Assembly (NCBI GenBank): GCA_933228895.1
Contig: OW121855.1
Coordinates: 35,788,698 to 35,852,697 of the forward strand
Reading direction: 5' to 3'
Source of the DNA: Platycnemis pennipes
Lineage: Eukaryota; Arthropoda; Insecta; Odonata; Platycnemididae
Length of the DNA stretch: 64,000 nucleotides
The notes beneath the pieces were generated by a model. The model made no database searches. It saw only the letters and a list, made by a program, of their open reading frames with translations, and was not told the origin of the DNA. Below are positions 45,262-56,573 of this stretch, piece after piece. Within the stretch, counting starts at the first letter, position 1. Every line of letters starts with the position of its first letter. Position numbers and translations under genes: made by a program.

Positions 45262-45538
45262 CAGCAGCTTTTGTGGCTTGAGGGAAACTTGCTCTTTGAA
45301 GATTTTGAAGTGGAATTGGCTGAATACTGGCAGGTTGTGGCATTCTCTGAGATGTGTTTGCAACTACTGGTGTAATAATCCTTTCTTGATTTGTTAATGA
45401 TGATGGAACCACAGGATTATGATAGTAGTTTTGCAGGCCATATTGGTTTGACAAAATTGGCATTTGCTGTGGATATCTTACACCTTGAGCAGAATACATG
45501 TTCAAAGTTGGTCTAGTGAGCATTTGTGGAGCTGTCGT
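45262..45538 (-). CDS. Host gene 2, internal exon (Gln/Pro/Asn-rich)
   Basis: The exon is bordered by an acceptor (TTTTTTCCTCATTGCAG, AG at 45540-45539) and a donor (GCTG|GTAAGACTT, GT at 45261-45260). It has 277 bases, phase 0 at its start and phase 1 at its end. It encodes TTAPQMLTRPTLNMYSAQ, then a Gln/Asn/Pro/Tyr-rich low-complexity segment (QYGLQNYYHNPVVPSSL) and QPIPLQNLQRASFPQ, with no catalytic motif. Such composition fits a disordered region of a nuclear or RNA-binding protein, but that is inference. It connects in frame to the exon at 27638-27717 and, upstream, to 47549-47659. Confidence 0.7.
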
Positions 45539-46027
45539 CTGCAATGAGGAAAAAAATAAATAGAATGAACTCAATCTTTAAAATTATACAAGTTTGCTGT
45601 TAAAGGATACACAATAAAAAAAATTAACATTGGTTAAATTAATTGTTAAATAACAACTATCAACATTAATGACATTAATACACAAGGAAACTTTTTATTA
45701 TGATATTTGTTTTGAGAATCAGCATACCATGTGAAAACTATAATCAGAATTCCAGTGAATTTTGTCCAAAATAAAATTAATTTTTACAGGCACATTACAT
45801 GGCAAAACATTACAGTAGTGAAGTATTTAATGGATAAAGCATTTCATCAAATAGAGCATTTAAACCACTTACGAGGAGCCATGCCAAATGTCCATGCTCA
45901 GCCTTAATGAGTGCATTTCAAAGGTAGTGGCATAAATACATCGATCCTTCCCTGAAGTTTATCACCAGTTCAGGTATTTTGTTGCTAATGCTTTGAGTAC
46001 TAATTATATCATCTTTATCAGAAATGT

Positions 46028-46243
46028 AAATTGGAGGGGTGGGCCAGGGCCTTCTGGAGCCCCCCTGGCACTTAGACCTCTTTAGATCCATTGTGCCAAC
46101 CGGCATTTAACCTGCCCACTACTCGTAGACAGGGGACAATAGCACCGCAGTAGAGGTATGGAGGATGATTACCCATCCAACCTCCGTCCGGGCCCAATGT
46201 TGCTTAACTTTGGTGATTTGATGGGAACCGGTGTATCAACGAT
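46028..46243 (-). repeat. 5S rRNA-derived SINE (SINE3-like)
   Basis: On the minus strand the head reads TACACCGGTTCCCATC, then AATCACCAAAGTTAAGCAAC and, further on, GGTTGGATGGGTAA. These match the animal 5S rRNA A-box to C-box region (...GATCACCGAAATTAAGC... GGATGGG...). A non-5S body follows, rich in CCTGGC, to about 46028. The internal 5S promoter suggests polymerase III transcription. It is inserted in sense orientation to host gene 2, within an intron. Substitutions inside the A-box-like block suggest it is not young. Confidence 0.7.
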
Positions 46244-46785
46244 CTTTTTCAGAAAGTAACATCACTTTCTACATGAAGAGTCCACTCATATACAACCATG
46301 CAAATAGCTGAATGAAGCTAATGTGTTTGAATTGTGCTTACCACACCTAAATGACAGAATTGCTGCACTTTCATCAAGGGCAGAATTCCAATGGACTTGA
46401 TTCAGCACTCTTCACAGGTGGCCCTTAATGGCCCTATCCTTCTAATTCTTCAAACAATTTGTACAGATACAAACAGATTGGCTAATCATAAAATAATTAA
46501 GTTTTTCCTTACAGCCTTTTGACCAAATTAGAAGTAAAACATTAGCCAACAAGCTCCTTAAAAAAGAATTTTACAGAAACTATGAAGTCTGTCCAATAAA
46601 ATCTTGGCTTAGCATTCAACGTCTTTCACATCTTTCCAATCCTATGTAAGGGTTTCATCTGACATGTTGATTTCCCTGTTCTGATGTAGAATGACATCTG
46701 ATACCTTTTACTTTGCTGCGCTTGTTTTCCTGCTCCATTATTTGCCTTTCTTTCATGATTTAAACACATATTTTAGCCAAACTAG

Positions 46786-46833
46786 GAACTTCAGCAAAAA
46801 AAGTTAAAAAAAAACTTTTTTTTGCTGAAGTTC
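46786..46833. repeat. Hairpin with 20-bp arms
   Basis: The arms GAACTTCAGCAAAAAAAGTT and AACTTTTTTTTGCTGAAGTTC are reverse complements apart from A-run length. The spacer is about 7 bases. Confidence 0.85.
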
Positions 46834-47548
46834 TCACTAAAAAACTATAGTATAATCACAAATAATAAACCAACCCATTTCCTGCTCCAAATAAATAAGA
46901 TCTGATGAAAATACAGGCATCAAACGAATTGGATTGGAAAGGGTTAATGTGGAAAAAAGATTCATTACATAAGATTAGATATGTGACTATGAATTTAAGA
47001 ATTATCATACACACAGAAATTCCAAAAAGATCTTTCATATGATCAGTCGGCCATTAATATGGGAGTAGCCCAGTCAAGTTGAAGTAATGGAGTTAAACAT
47101 AGGTATTAACAACAGCATTAAAAGTCATAAGAATTAAGATGCTGAAAGAAAAACAAAATTTTGTTCCATCATCAGAGACTAGCCCTTAAAATAAAAAAAT
47201 ATAAAATAAAACAAAATATTTCCCAATCAATTACTTAATTTCTTCATCATTTTCACAACAATATCATCCCCCAGATCTTAAGCAATTCATCCTTAGCTTT
47301 TCACTGAAGGATTTTCCTTTGAATGTTCCTTTCAATACTGACTTTACCAAATGAGTCCATCTATTCCTTATCTCAGTAGGTTAAAAAATAATCCATGAGG
47401 TTATGAATTGCTCCACAGAATGATCTATTAATGAGTTATTTTCATCAGCTACATTTCACAAATCTCTTGCTAACTATGGAACTCTTCCTCTTAGGTCCTA
47501 TCACAAACATTATTATGTGCTTTTACATCTTGGTAACCAATAACTTAC

Positions 47549-47659
47549 ATTATAGTAAGGCTGCACCTGAGGGTAAGCTGTATTAGCAAAATATTGGCTG
47601 ATTCTGCTTGCAGTAAGACTCAACTCAGCTGCAATCTGCTCCTCTGTTGCATTGGGATG
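47549..47659 (-). CDS. Host gene 2, exon with helix-turn-helix-like motif
   Basis: This exon has 111 bases in phase 0 at both ends. The acceptor is TTTCATACTTTCAAG (AG at 47661-47660) and the donor is AAT|GTAAGTTATT (GT at 47548-47547). It encodes HPNATEEQIAAELSLT, then ASRISQYFANTAYPQ. The pattern HP..TEEQIA.EL.LT...I.QYF.N resembles helices 2-3 of a divergent homeodomain (relatives have WF.N.R), but the basic tail is missing, so DNA binding is uncertain. Further 5' exons were not recognised up to the right edge. The gene is 3'-partial here. Confidence 0.6.
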
Positions 47660-48559
47660 CTTGAAAGTATGAAATTATTTATAAGATTTATAAGATTTGC
47701 TCAACCTGAGTACAGTAAAAATGATCTCATTTCCGAGTTGTTTAAAATCCAACATTTTCAGGACATCTTTTTCAATACTTTTACCGGCATGCAGCAGGGT
47801 TCGGACATCTGTTAATTTTTACAATGGTTTGTGTGATAAACTGTAGCATAAAAAGTTTGCACCAGTCAGTGTCAGGATTCATTGGGGTGAGCTAAACTAT
47901 GCACAAGGAACAACAATAGAACAGATCACTTACAACACAAGGGAAATAAGGGTTATCATACAGAAAAAAGTAAATATCCATAAGAATTTACTGGGCTTAG
48001 AAGTAGGCTTATTGCTTAATTGCTGGATATTTAACATGGCGAGAACAAAAATGCATCATTCAATAACATGGTATATATAGCCTTTAAAAAAACAAATAAA
48101 AATCAGGATACACAGTGGAAGCATACTTATCATCATAAATTGTTACTAAAACTCAAAACATTATTTAGAACAAGAAAAGGAAAATGTATCTGTGGGTTCA
48201 GAAAAGGTATTTGATGATGGTCATCAGAATATTCAAATACAAAAAAAATTGGAATAGAATGCCAGAAGAAATATGGAAGTTAAAAGGAAAGGAATCAGAT
48301 GGAGATACAATTCAGCATTATTTTAAATATACATATGAGACAATAAATTAACCCAGAGGAAAACATACATGGGAAAAAATAAATCATTTAGCATCATGCA
48401 CTTGAATTTAGTAGGAATTAGATTAAGCATTACCATTTGCGCAACAGAGAAAGTACTTCCAGAGCACGATCAAAGAGTCACAATTAAGGAAACTGAATTC
48501 TGGGATCCATATTAGTATGATTCAAGCCGGAAGTCTTGGCTTCATAGGAAAAAACTAAC

Positions 48560-48760
48560 AGAGATCATAGATTCATATACCTATCAAGGCAGCAGTATAA
48601 CATGAGAAGAGAAATGCATTAAGGCTGCAAACAGCAACATACTCCAGGCTAAAGCAGTTACCTACATTCATTAGAAAAAGCCCATTGGAATTAATAATGA
48701 GAAAAAAATAATAACCTTCAAAATCAGATGTCAGCAATGGATGAAAAGGAAAAAAAGTGA
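48560..48760 (+). pseudogene. LINE C-terminal remnant (RTE-like)
   Basis: One frame reads EIIDSYTYQGSSIT, a stop, then EEKCIKAANSNILQAKA. This resembles the 'YLGS.IT.DG.C..EI..RI.QAK.AF' block downstream of the RT catalytic site in RTE-like LINEs. It is too decayed for a clade call. Confidence 0.4.
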
Positions 48761-50250
48761 ATTGATGAAATGAGAAGTAAAGGAATATGTAAAGGGAATG
48801 GTAAAAAAGAAACAGTTCTATCAGATTAGGGGAGAAGGGCTGTCTAGTGGACAAGTTTTTATGAGCCAAGAGCTTAAAGAAGTCCTAATACATTTATAAT
48901 GGTGGGGGTTAGAGGATATATAAATAAAACTCATGTAACCACTTAAAATAGAGCATAAATTGTCTCTCCACACAAATGTAATCTTTTTTGAATCAGCTTC
49001 CAATTGGAACCTAACTCTGAGAAATGAAATTAGAGTTTGGCAACTCTCTGTGCCCAGTTAAGGGTCAGCTTCAGAAGATTAGTGTTGGAGCAAACTCAAC
49101 AGTTTAGGCCAAATTACATGCAATCATGGCACAATACCACTTTCAATATTGAGTCCTCTGATTATTAATGGAATGGTACCTGGTTTTGGCTTCAAGGTCC
49201 AAGTAACACTCAATACCATTACCCAAGTAAAATTAAAATTAAAATGATAAGTAAAGAAGTTCAGAATGACTATAGTCATCCAGTTAAAGTGACAGCTAAT
49301 TTCACAGTTAGAAATTTTTATTCTTTTACAGTACATTATTAGTCTACATAATGAAACAGTCAAAACCATTGTTGATAAGACAGAAAGAAGTATGATGTCA
49401 AATTTTTATTAAGTTTTGTTTTTCCTTCACATGCATATCAGATATCTTTACAAAGTTATATCACACAAATAGTAAACAGGGAGTAAACAACATTAAGTAT
49501 GACAGAATATATAACTAGTTCAACTTATATTTTTCGTTTAGTGGCTTAACTTGGAGCTGAAAAATGTCTGGTCTACTACATTAATACTCATCATTGTGTA
49601 TGAATAGTGAAATTTAATCTTTAGAAAGTGAATGACAGACTTGTAAGTGAAAGTCCTACCAGTGAGGACCCTAAAATCTTATATTTGGTTTCAGCTTCAT
49701 TCTGGGCTATTCATTTAGTTTTGATGCACAATGGGTTTTGGTTCCAGTTTAGTTTCATCTATGAGTTTCATTCCTCTGGTTTTCTTCTACTTAGTATCCC
49801 CTTTAATATTTGCTTTCAATTACAATATTATTGAAATTTACCAAGTAGGGTCCTCATTTCATTTTGATTGACATCCTGTCTCGCATGGAGCTAGACAGAA
49901 ACTGCTGTCAGTAATATAGAAATAGCAAAATAGTTATAACAGTGAGCCACCAAATAATAGTTTGTTGAATGATATTCTAGATATTCTTGGAGCAAATTCC
50001 GAGATATCCCCTCAAGAAGAACACATTAGGCAAGTGAACAAGCTAAACCACTTCCACCATCCCAGTCCCAATTAAACTTCATTCTGTACAACACCCATAA
50101 TTAATCTCATTTAGATAATGTGTTCACATTACTTAGACTAGATTTCATATGTTTACCATAAAGAAAAACTGCCTCATTTACCATTAAGGGTATATTACTG
50201 AGTAAAAGTAAAAATTGCATCAGGGGAAAATTACATTAAACATCTAATGG

Positions 50251-50402
50251 AATGGGGACGTTTACCATATTTTTTTATTGCCGAATATGATGAGTTTGTA
50301 AAATAAAAAGACCCGTATTTTTCCGTTTTTTGATCCGTCAATTATTTCGCGAGTTATAAGTGGCGAAATACTGATGTTTTTAACCCTTTCGGAAAAGTGG
50401 GT
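50251..50402. repeat. Dispersed repeat, copy 2
   Basis: This copy is homologous to 35334-35486. It continues into a GC-rich stretch (50403-50610) with GTATATCGACTTCGTCC-type sequence, of which only a short remnant is left in copy 1. It is probably the better preserved end of an undetermined element. Confidence 0.8.
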
Positions 50403-51559
50403 GTGGTGCAACCTCTGACGTATATCGACTTCGTCCAATCACAACTGAGCCCGAGAGGCTACTTCGCCTTATCGCAAAGGGGGGGTCACAGCTGGCTCTC
50501 CCAATGGGAGTGATTTCGACAGGATCTGTGCGAGCACACCTTCTGAGAATCCCCCTCCACTCCCTTCCCTCCCCTTAAGAGCAGTCAAGGACGGGAGGAA
50601 AATTACGTCAATGTTATCACAGCAGCATTTTCGGTGGGCGTCACCTTTTCCTTATTATAATTTTTGATTTATGAGTGAATGGTTGTGGTTAGAAGATTAA
50701 TTTCTTCACTAAAATTCTTTTTTCGTTTCCATCTAACAATTTCGTACAAAAAATTGCGATTTCGGTTCCGAGTAAACGCCCCCATTTATATTCATCTATT
50801 ATTTGATAGAAAATAGATACAGCAGTGACTTCAACCCATGGGTATGAGGAGGGACTAAGATTAGTTGCACTACAACAGCTAGGAATTTTGAGCCATATCA
50901 ATAGAAAATAATGTCAAATTATAATCAAAAATTTGTGCTCAATAACCCAAAAGGATATACATATTTTGGAAGCGGGAATGGCAGCATTTCCTAATATCCA
51001 TAGCAACACAAAATACTGCTATAAAAAGAAATTATCCAGAGACCTTGGATCAGATTTTTATCTTAATGAGTTTGACAAAAACAGAAAATTTTAAAAACAT
51101 GCAGAACCAAGGCTTTAGGGTTACAATAAGTCATTGCACAATCTTTCACTTGCTGCTGCAGTTACGCATGCTTATTGATCATAAAATATAATGCATTTAA
51201 ATATGTACACCGATTTGAAAATAAACATATTCACATGGAAAGATATTGAATTCCTGTTCTTTTTATCAATGGATGAAATTAATCAAAATAATTTTTTGAA
51301 GGAAATGTGATCTAATCTCACGTTGCTCATAATCTAGTGCCCACAAAATGCTTAAAGCCAACAAACCCATGTTTGGCCTAAAAATTGACCTTAGAATTCT
51401 GAAACCGACACCAATTCTAATGTTTCATGGCTACTACCTTTGGATCACAAAAGGGGAAAACATAAAAAATTATAACAGCCCAAAAAATTGTCACAATAAG
51501 TTTTATGGTAAAGAGTTAATAAGTTTTTTGGCCTTGAATATTTGATTTGAGGTAAGGAA

Positions 51560-52045
51560 GAGTTGAACTTTTAATTGAAAATGTAGATAAAGTGAAGAGG
51601 TGGAAGGGATATTTGGACCAATTAACAGAAGCAACCCCAGTGGGAAAGTTATTAAAGACAAAAATGAAGTTGAGAAATATGATATGGTCCCAATCTCTAG
51701 ATCAGAATTAGACACAGCAGTAAGGGACTTGCAAATAAATTAGGACTCTTGAAATTGAATATGTTCATGCCAAGCTAATTAAAAGTACAGGACAGATTCA
51801 CTATGCTGCACAATGTGACATGTACTCGGAGAGAACCCATGAACTTCGAGAAAATTGTCGTCATTCTTATTCCCAAAAAGAAAAGGGCTAACAACTGTGA
51901 AGATTTTGGGACCATAAGCCTGATGACACATGCCTTGAAGATATAGACAAGATCATCTGCTGAAGAATGGAATGCAAAGCAGAGAAGTCCCTGTATGGCG
52001 ACCAATTTGGATATAAAAAAATGAAGGGCTTACTTTCTTTTAAGA
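51560..52045 (+). pseudogene. RTE-like LINE reverse transcriptase N-terminal fragment
   Basis: Across frames, the fragment gives VKRWKGYLDQLTEA, then an HAKLIKSTGQIHY block (AELIK. in relatives), then IPKKKRANNCEDFGTISLMT and MECKAEKSLYGDQFGYKK (QFGFRK in relatives). This is the start of the RT domain of an RTE/craniofacial-development-protein-like LINE. Several stops are present and the catalytic half is missing. Confidence 0.6.
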
Positions 52046-52539
52046 CTTCCATGACTTATATTAAATTTCTTAAGGGGGCTGTATACTCCGGGCGAAAAGC
52101 GTCTTTTAGTTCTCGAATCCGCCACGACCTTGGAGATCCCCTCGGTTCTCCGCCAGCCTTTGGCGAGCCTATCCACCTTCCCCTCCATTCCCCACCCCAC
52201 AGAAAAACGTGCTCTGCTGATAAGGTGACGAGAGTAGGGGAAAGTCAGTGGCGGTCTGGCTAGTTCGGTGATAGACGAGGGCCTCCGGCGCGAGGCGGCT
52301 TAGAGGGGCCCCTGACTGGGGGTGACAACAATATTAGCAAAGACAGTGGTTAGTCTACCATCGCGCCTCACGACAACTGACTCACTCGACAGCTAATTGC
52401 CCTCCAACCAGGCTATACCCAACATGTCGTTCATTTTTTTATTCGCCGTAACTTTCACAAAACGTGAAATACAGAAATCTAATTTAATGTAAATTCCTTT
52501 TTACATCTTAGGAACTGACTATTGCTTGCGATGCGGTAA
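52046..52539. other. GC-rich repeat-like stretch
   Basis: 52070-52330 is GC-rich in AT-rich surroundings (GATCCCCTCGGTTCTCCGCC; GGCCTCCGGCGCGAGGCGG). No ORF or RNA gene is recognised. Confidence 0.35.
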
Positions 52540-55126
52540 TTAAAATGCTTGGTGCTTCATGAAAAAATATTGAAAATGGTCTGCGGTCCGCTGGACCCCA
52601 ATGTGTATTTCATGGTAAATTTTGAGACATATCGAATAAATCATATAGCATTGTGTATCTCCTTTTTTACTGTTAATGTATTTGTAGATATAGTATTTAA
52701 TCATTTTAATTATTTAAAAACAATATTTTTAATTTTTTAAACTATTATAGGATATTTGGTACCATCGAAGATATTTCGGGAATTATCCAATTTTCCTGCA
52801 TTCTCATTTGAAATTTAGAAGTGAAATGTGAATAGAAAAACTTTACGTGCATGAAGCGTAGTTTAGCAGCATTGAAGATTATTTCTTGGTTTTTCGATCC
52901 TAAATAATGCCTTATAATAATTTGGCGTTCGTCATCATTTGGATATTTTATGTATTGGAAACTGTAAAGGGGATTATATACACAGCTATAGACTGCAACC
53001 TTTTCGGGACTTGCACTTGTCACAGAATGGCAATGAGCTGGCGCCTCGGAGAGCACAAGGGAATTCACAACTAGGGCCCGGGAATATGCTGGGAAGGGAA
53101 TGTCCTCAAAATTCATGAAGGGAGTAGGCATTTCTTACAAGTAGTGGCTGGCGACCCGAAGCCCATATACGTCAAAATCTGTGGAAAAAGAGAGGATAAG
53201 TCAATTGCTGGTCATTTCAGCTCGAGACCAATTGGTAGCCTGCACATTTCTATAGCGAGTCGGTGCTGCGTTAGAGATGTCTTCCTCGTCGCGATTCTAC
53301 ATGAGGCGTGATGAAGATATTCGTCAGGCATTGCTGGTGTTAAAAGAGGAGGAGCAGGAAGGGATGGGGGTAATTCGTCAGGCAGTGATGTAGATTCCGC
53401 ACATGAGCAATCGGATTCGGAGAGTGAGGAAGATTGCGCGGATGCAGATAGAGACAGCGGTAGTAGCGGAGAACCTTTATAAGACGAAAGTGTACCAGCG
53501 ACAAAGCGACCAAGAGGGAGCCAGGCGAATAGAGGCAGAAAGGCAACCTACAAACCTGCGAGGGAAAGACGGTTCTTGTTGCCGGGAAAAAGAGACCAAA
53601 AGACGATGAACTATTTTCCACCTAATGTTTTCAGAACTAAAGACTTTATTTATTTATCGCTAAATTTCGCTCTGTAAATGAATTTCCCGGTCGGTTCATA
53701 ACGATTGTTTTCGATGCGTGCTTCCGAATACCTCTAACTAAATTAGCACCTACTCTTTCTCATGAACTTTAATTCTGATTTTAGCATCTTTACCTAAACC
53801 TTAAATGGTAAAATAACCGTGCAATGATTATTTTTTGTTATGTCACGATTTTGAATACTGTCCGAAGACCCTGAAAGTCGATGGATATTATTGATATTAC
53901 ACTTATTTTATTTTTCTTTCTTTTTTGTATTTTGGAGAAGGAAACAGTAAAATTTGATTTCAGAACAACCCGGACCAAAAGGCGCAACGAGTGATATCAA
54001 AACTCCTCACCAAATTCGACAGTTATTATTTGATAGAGCTTTGCGAAATTTAATGTCGATGCACAGAAATGAGGAAATATAACGGCAGCGCTTAGAGATT
54101 TAAGTTCCCAATTGTATCATAGTGATGTAGATATTGAGGAGATGGAGGCATTTTTTTGGACTTTAGTATTTTTCTGGGGTGCAGAAGACGTGCAACATTA
54201 TGCTGTATGAGCTGTTATAAACTGAGTTTGCATACAATATATCAATGTACCACTCCGCTACAGTGTCTCCGGTTTCTGTTGTCAACACTGCGTTTTGATT
54301 ACTTCAAGATTGCAGGGCAGGGTGATCGATCAATGTTCATCAATTCTTGAAATTTGAGAAGACATGGTGGATAATTGTAGGAATTATTACACAGCCCATG
54401 AATACCGCACGGTTGACGAACAACGCTAAAAATTCTACAGATTGATGGGCATGCAGTGCAGCAACGAGAAGGAAGGTTCGACGTAACTTATGCCCGAGTG
54501 AAAGGGAAATAAAAATGAGACATCTATGCTCATTGTGCAGCACTCCCATGTGCATAGAAGTTATCTGCGTACTGCCTGTACTGGAGTGAAAAATCAACTT
54601 CTTTCCAGTACAATGTGAATATTTATATTTATTACGCAAGGAACTATAAATTTATAAGCATTTTAATTGACATTATAAGTGTTTATGAAATTTTCGAAAA
54701 AATCACTGAAAAATTAAACTTGAAAAATACGCTTCTTTCATATGTTGTAATAAACATATTTTTGGAGAAAAACTATTAAAAACGATAGTCTTCATACACT
54801 TCAAAGTCTTATCCTTAAGTAACTAACGGCATTTCTCGGTATTGTCAAAACATGAGCAACAGAAAATAAATTTCGATTTGATGTATTTCTGAGAGATTTT
54901 CTAAGTTTTCAAATTAAAAAGGTATTTTTTACTGCGTTATATATTTTTTTAAATAAAATATTTCAACTCATTGATATTAAAAAGGCTTCACATGAATGAT
55001 ATTTGCCATCTTCCTCAATGAAATATAGCAAAAATCTGAAATAAAAAAAATTATAACTCATGGGGTCCGCAGGACACCAGTGTGCACTTTATGATTCTCT
55101 TAGTAAGTGTGCATTTCTAAGGTTAA
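52540..55126 (+). mobile_element. piggyBac-like element 2 (highly decayed)
   Basis: Candidate TTAA sites lie at 52540-52543 and 55123-55126. Near each end is a similar motif in direct orientation, with a short internal palindrome: GGTCCGCTGGACCCCAATGT at about 52584 and GGTCCGCAGGACACCAGTGT at 55065. Such subterminal palindromes occur in some piggyBac families. Transposase remnants lie between. The element limits are tentative. Confidence 0.45.
53278..54350 (+). pseudogene. piggyBac transposase 2 remnant
   Basis: The ATG at 53278 (MSSSSRFYMRRDEDIR) is followed, after a frameshift, by an acidic N-terminus (SDVDSAHEQSDSESEEDC, TKRPRGS). A possible intron ends at a TTTGATTTCAG acceptor near 53963. 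Then come QPGPKGATSDIKTP and QIRQLLFDRAL, and further on CLRFLLSTLRFDYFKIAGQ at about 54275. The last block matches the conserved 'F..L...LRFDD' of piggyBac transposases. The DDE core is lost. It is dead. Confidence 0.55.
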
Positions 55127-56020
55127 AAGTGGTGATAGGGAGCACCCACATAACTACCGACCTATATCCCTCACATCCATTTCGTGCAAAGTCTTGGAAC
55201 ATATAATTGTCAGTTCAGTCATGGGGCATCTAGATAACCAGAATTTATTGTCCTATGTTCAGTATGGTTTCCGGAAGATAAGATCATGTGAAACTCAACT
55301 TGCTCTCTTTTCCCACGATATTTTAGTTTATGGAGAAAGTAATATCCAGTGGATGCAATATTTTTCGATTTCAAGAAAGCTTTTGACAAGGTGTCTCATA
55401 GCAAACTAATTTTGATATTAAAATCTTATGGGATAGACAGTAATATTATATCATGGATAAAAGATTTCCCGCATGATCGGGTGCAAAGGGTTGTTTTGGA
55501 CGGTGTTACCTCTCCGGCAATTGAAGTCACTTCAGGTGTCCCACAAAGTAGTGTGAAAGGTCCACTGCTGTTCCTACTGTACAAGAATGACATCAATAAG
55601 GTGGTGAAAACTAAGCTTCGTCTATTTGCCGAATGACGCGGTACTGTACAGGGAAAGTCTATGCCCAAATGATAAAGAATATTTAAATATTGACCTACAA
55701 GCAATTGAAAAATGGTGTCATACGTCGCAGTTAGAATTAATTTTTGTTTTAAATTTGTAGTAATGAATTTTTGGAAAAAGAATTTTTCTCCTCCAATCGC
55801 TTACAAAATATGCAATAATGAAACAAACTTGGAATCCATTAAATATCTTGGGATAAGACTGACACATGATCTTTCCTGGGGTGAATACATACGTGAAATA
55901 ATGGGTCAAGGTAATCGTAAACTGGGATTCGTCAAAAGAGTATTGGTAAATGAGACGATCATGTACGAGAAATCGGCTACTTTTTCCTTGTTAGACCTCA
56001 TTTGGAATATGTAGCCAGTA
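55124..56020 (+). pseudogene. LINE-A copy 4, RT fragment
   Basis: It is colinear with LINE-A RT: KSGDREHPHNYRPISLTSIS, then YVQYGFRKIRSCETQLALFS, a frameshift near 55349, IFFDFKKAFDKVSHSKL, SGVPQSSVKGPLLFLLYKND, then the FADD motif altered to FAE plus a stop near 55634. The catalytic aspartates are therefore destroyed. The C-terminal LGIRLTHDLSWGEYIREIMG follows. Both ends are truncated; the 3' end stops at LIWNM (about 56014) before the tail. The 5' border coincides with the TTAA at the right end of piggyBac-like element 2. Confidence 0.85.
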
Positions 56021-56573
56021 TAGTTAAAATTACTAATTTTTAAATAAAGAAATCTACTTGAGGTTTACGCTCTCAATTTTTATATAACATTGACGGTTGA
56101 AGAAATTGCTGTTTCTGTTTTCACGGGAAATTGATAAAAAAATTTGGAAAAGGTACTAAGCGCTACGAAAATCAGTGACTATCACCAATATGCAAGATTT
56201 TGTTGTGTGAAATGAGCCGTACTGTTCTGTGGATTCCGAAAATTACCTTCAAATTCCTACATCACCTCCGGTTTTTCCACAAATCACGAAAACATGAATA
56301 TTAGAAAAGGCAATTTTTTAATGTTATTGCGTGTTACTTGTGTTAGTTACACATCATTTGATTGGCCCAGAATCTGTCAACCCTCTTAAATTTTCATATA
56401 AAATGCCCCGTGGGGCCCAAAAAATAAAAATGCAATACTCCTTATTACAATGCAGTTGTTCTTGAACTTGATAATAATATTGATGATCTCTTTTTTGTTT
56501 TAATTTCCCTTCAAGAATATGGCAAAACTTGGTTATTTTTAATGCGTTCAATAGGAGTGACCTCCCTACAAGA
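56021..56573. other. Intergenic, nothing identified
   Basis: The sequence is AT-rich with only a 65-codon frame without motifs. Confidence 0.35.

Larger units (their letters stand above)
45539..47548 (-). other. Intron of host gene 2
   Basis: This is a 2.0-kb GT/AG intron on the minus strand, holding a 5S-derived SINE (46028-46243) and a hairpin (46786-46833). Confidence 0.6.
47660..51559. other. Upstream intron or intergenic of host gene 2
   Basis: The stretch contains a weak LINE remnant (48560-48760) and the dispersed repeat at 50251-50402, followed by a GC-rich block to 50600. No further exon of host gene 2 could be supported, although its preceding exon must lie upstream (higher coordinates). 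Confidence 0.35.

Noticed and set aside
46028..46243. Possible 5S rRNA gene
   Set aside because: Only the internal promoter-like region matches. The ends differ, and a non-5S body follows, as in a SINE.
52745..53131. 128-codon minus-strand ORF
   Set aside because: It has no recognisable domain and lies inside the decayed piggyBac-like element on the opposite strand. It is probably a chance frame.
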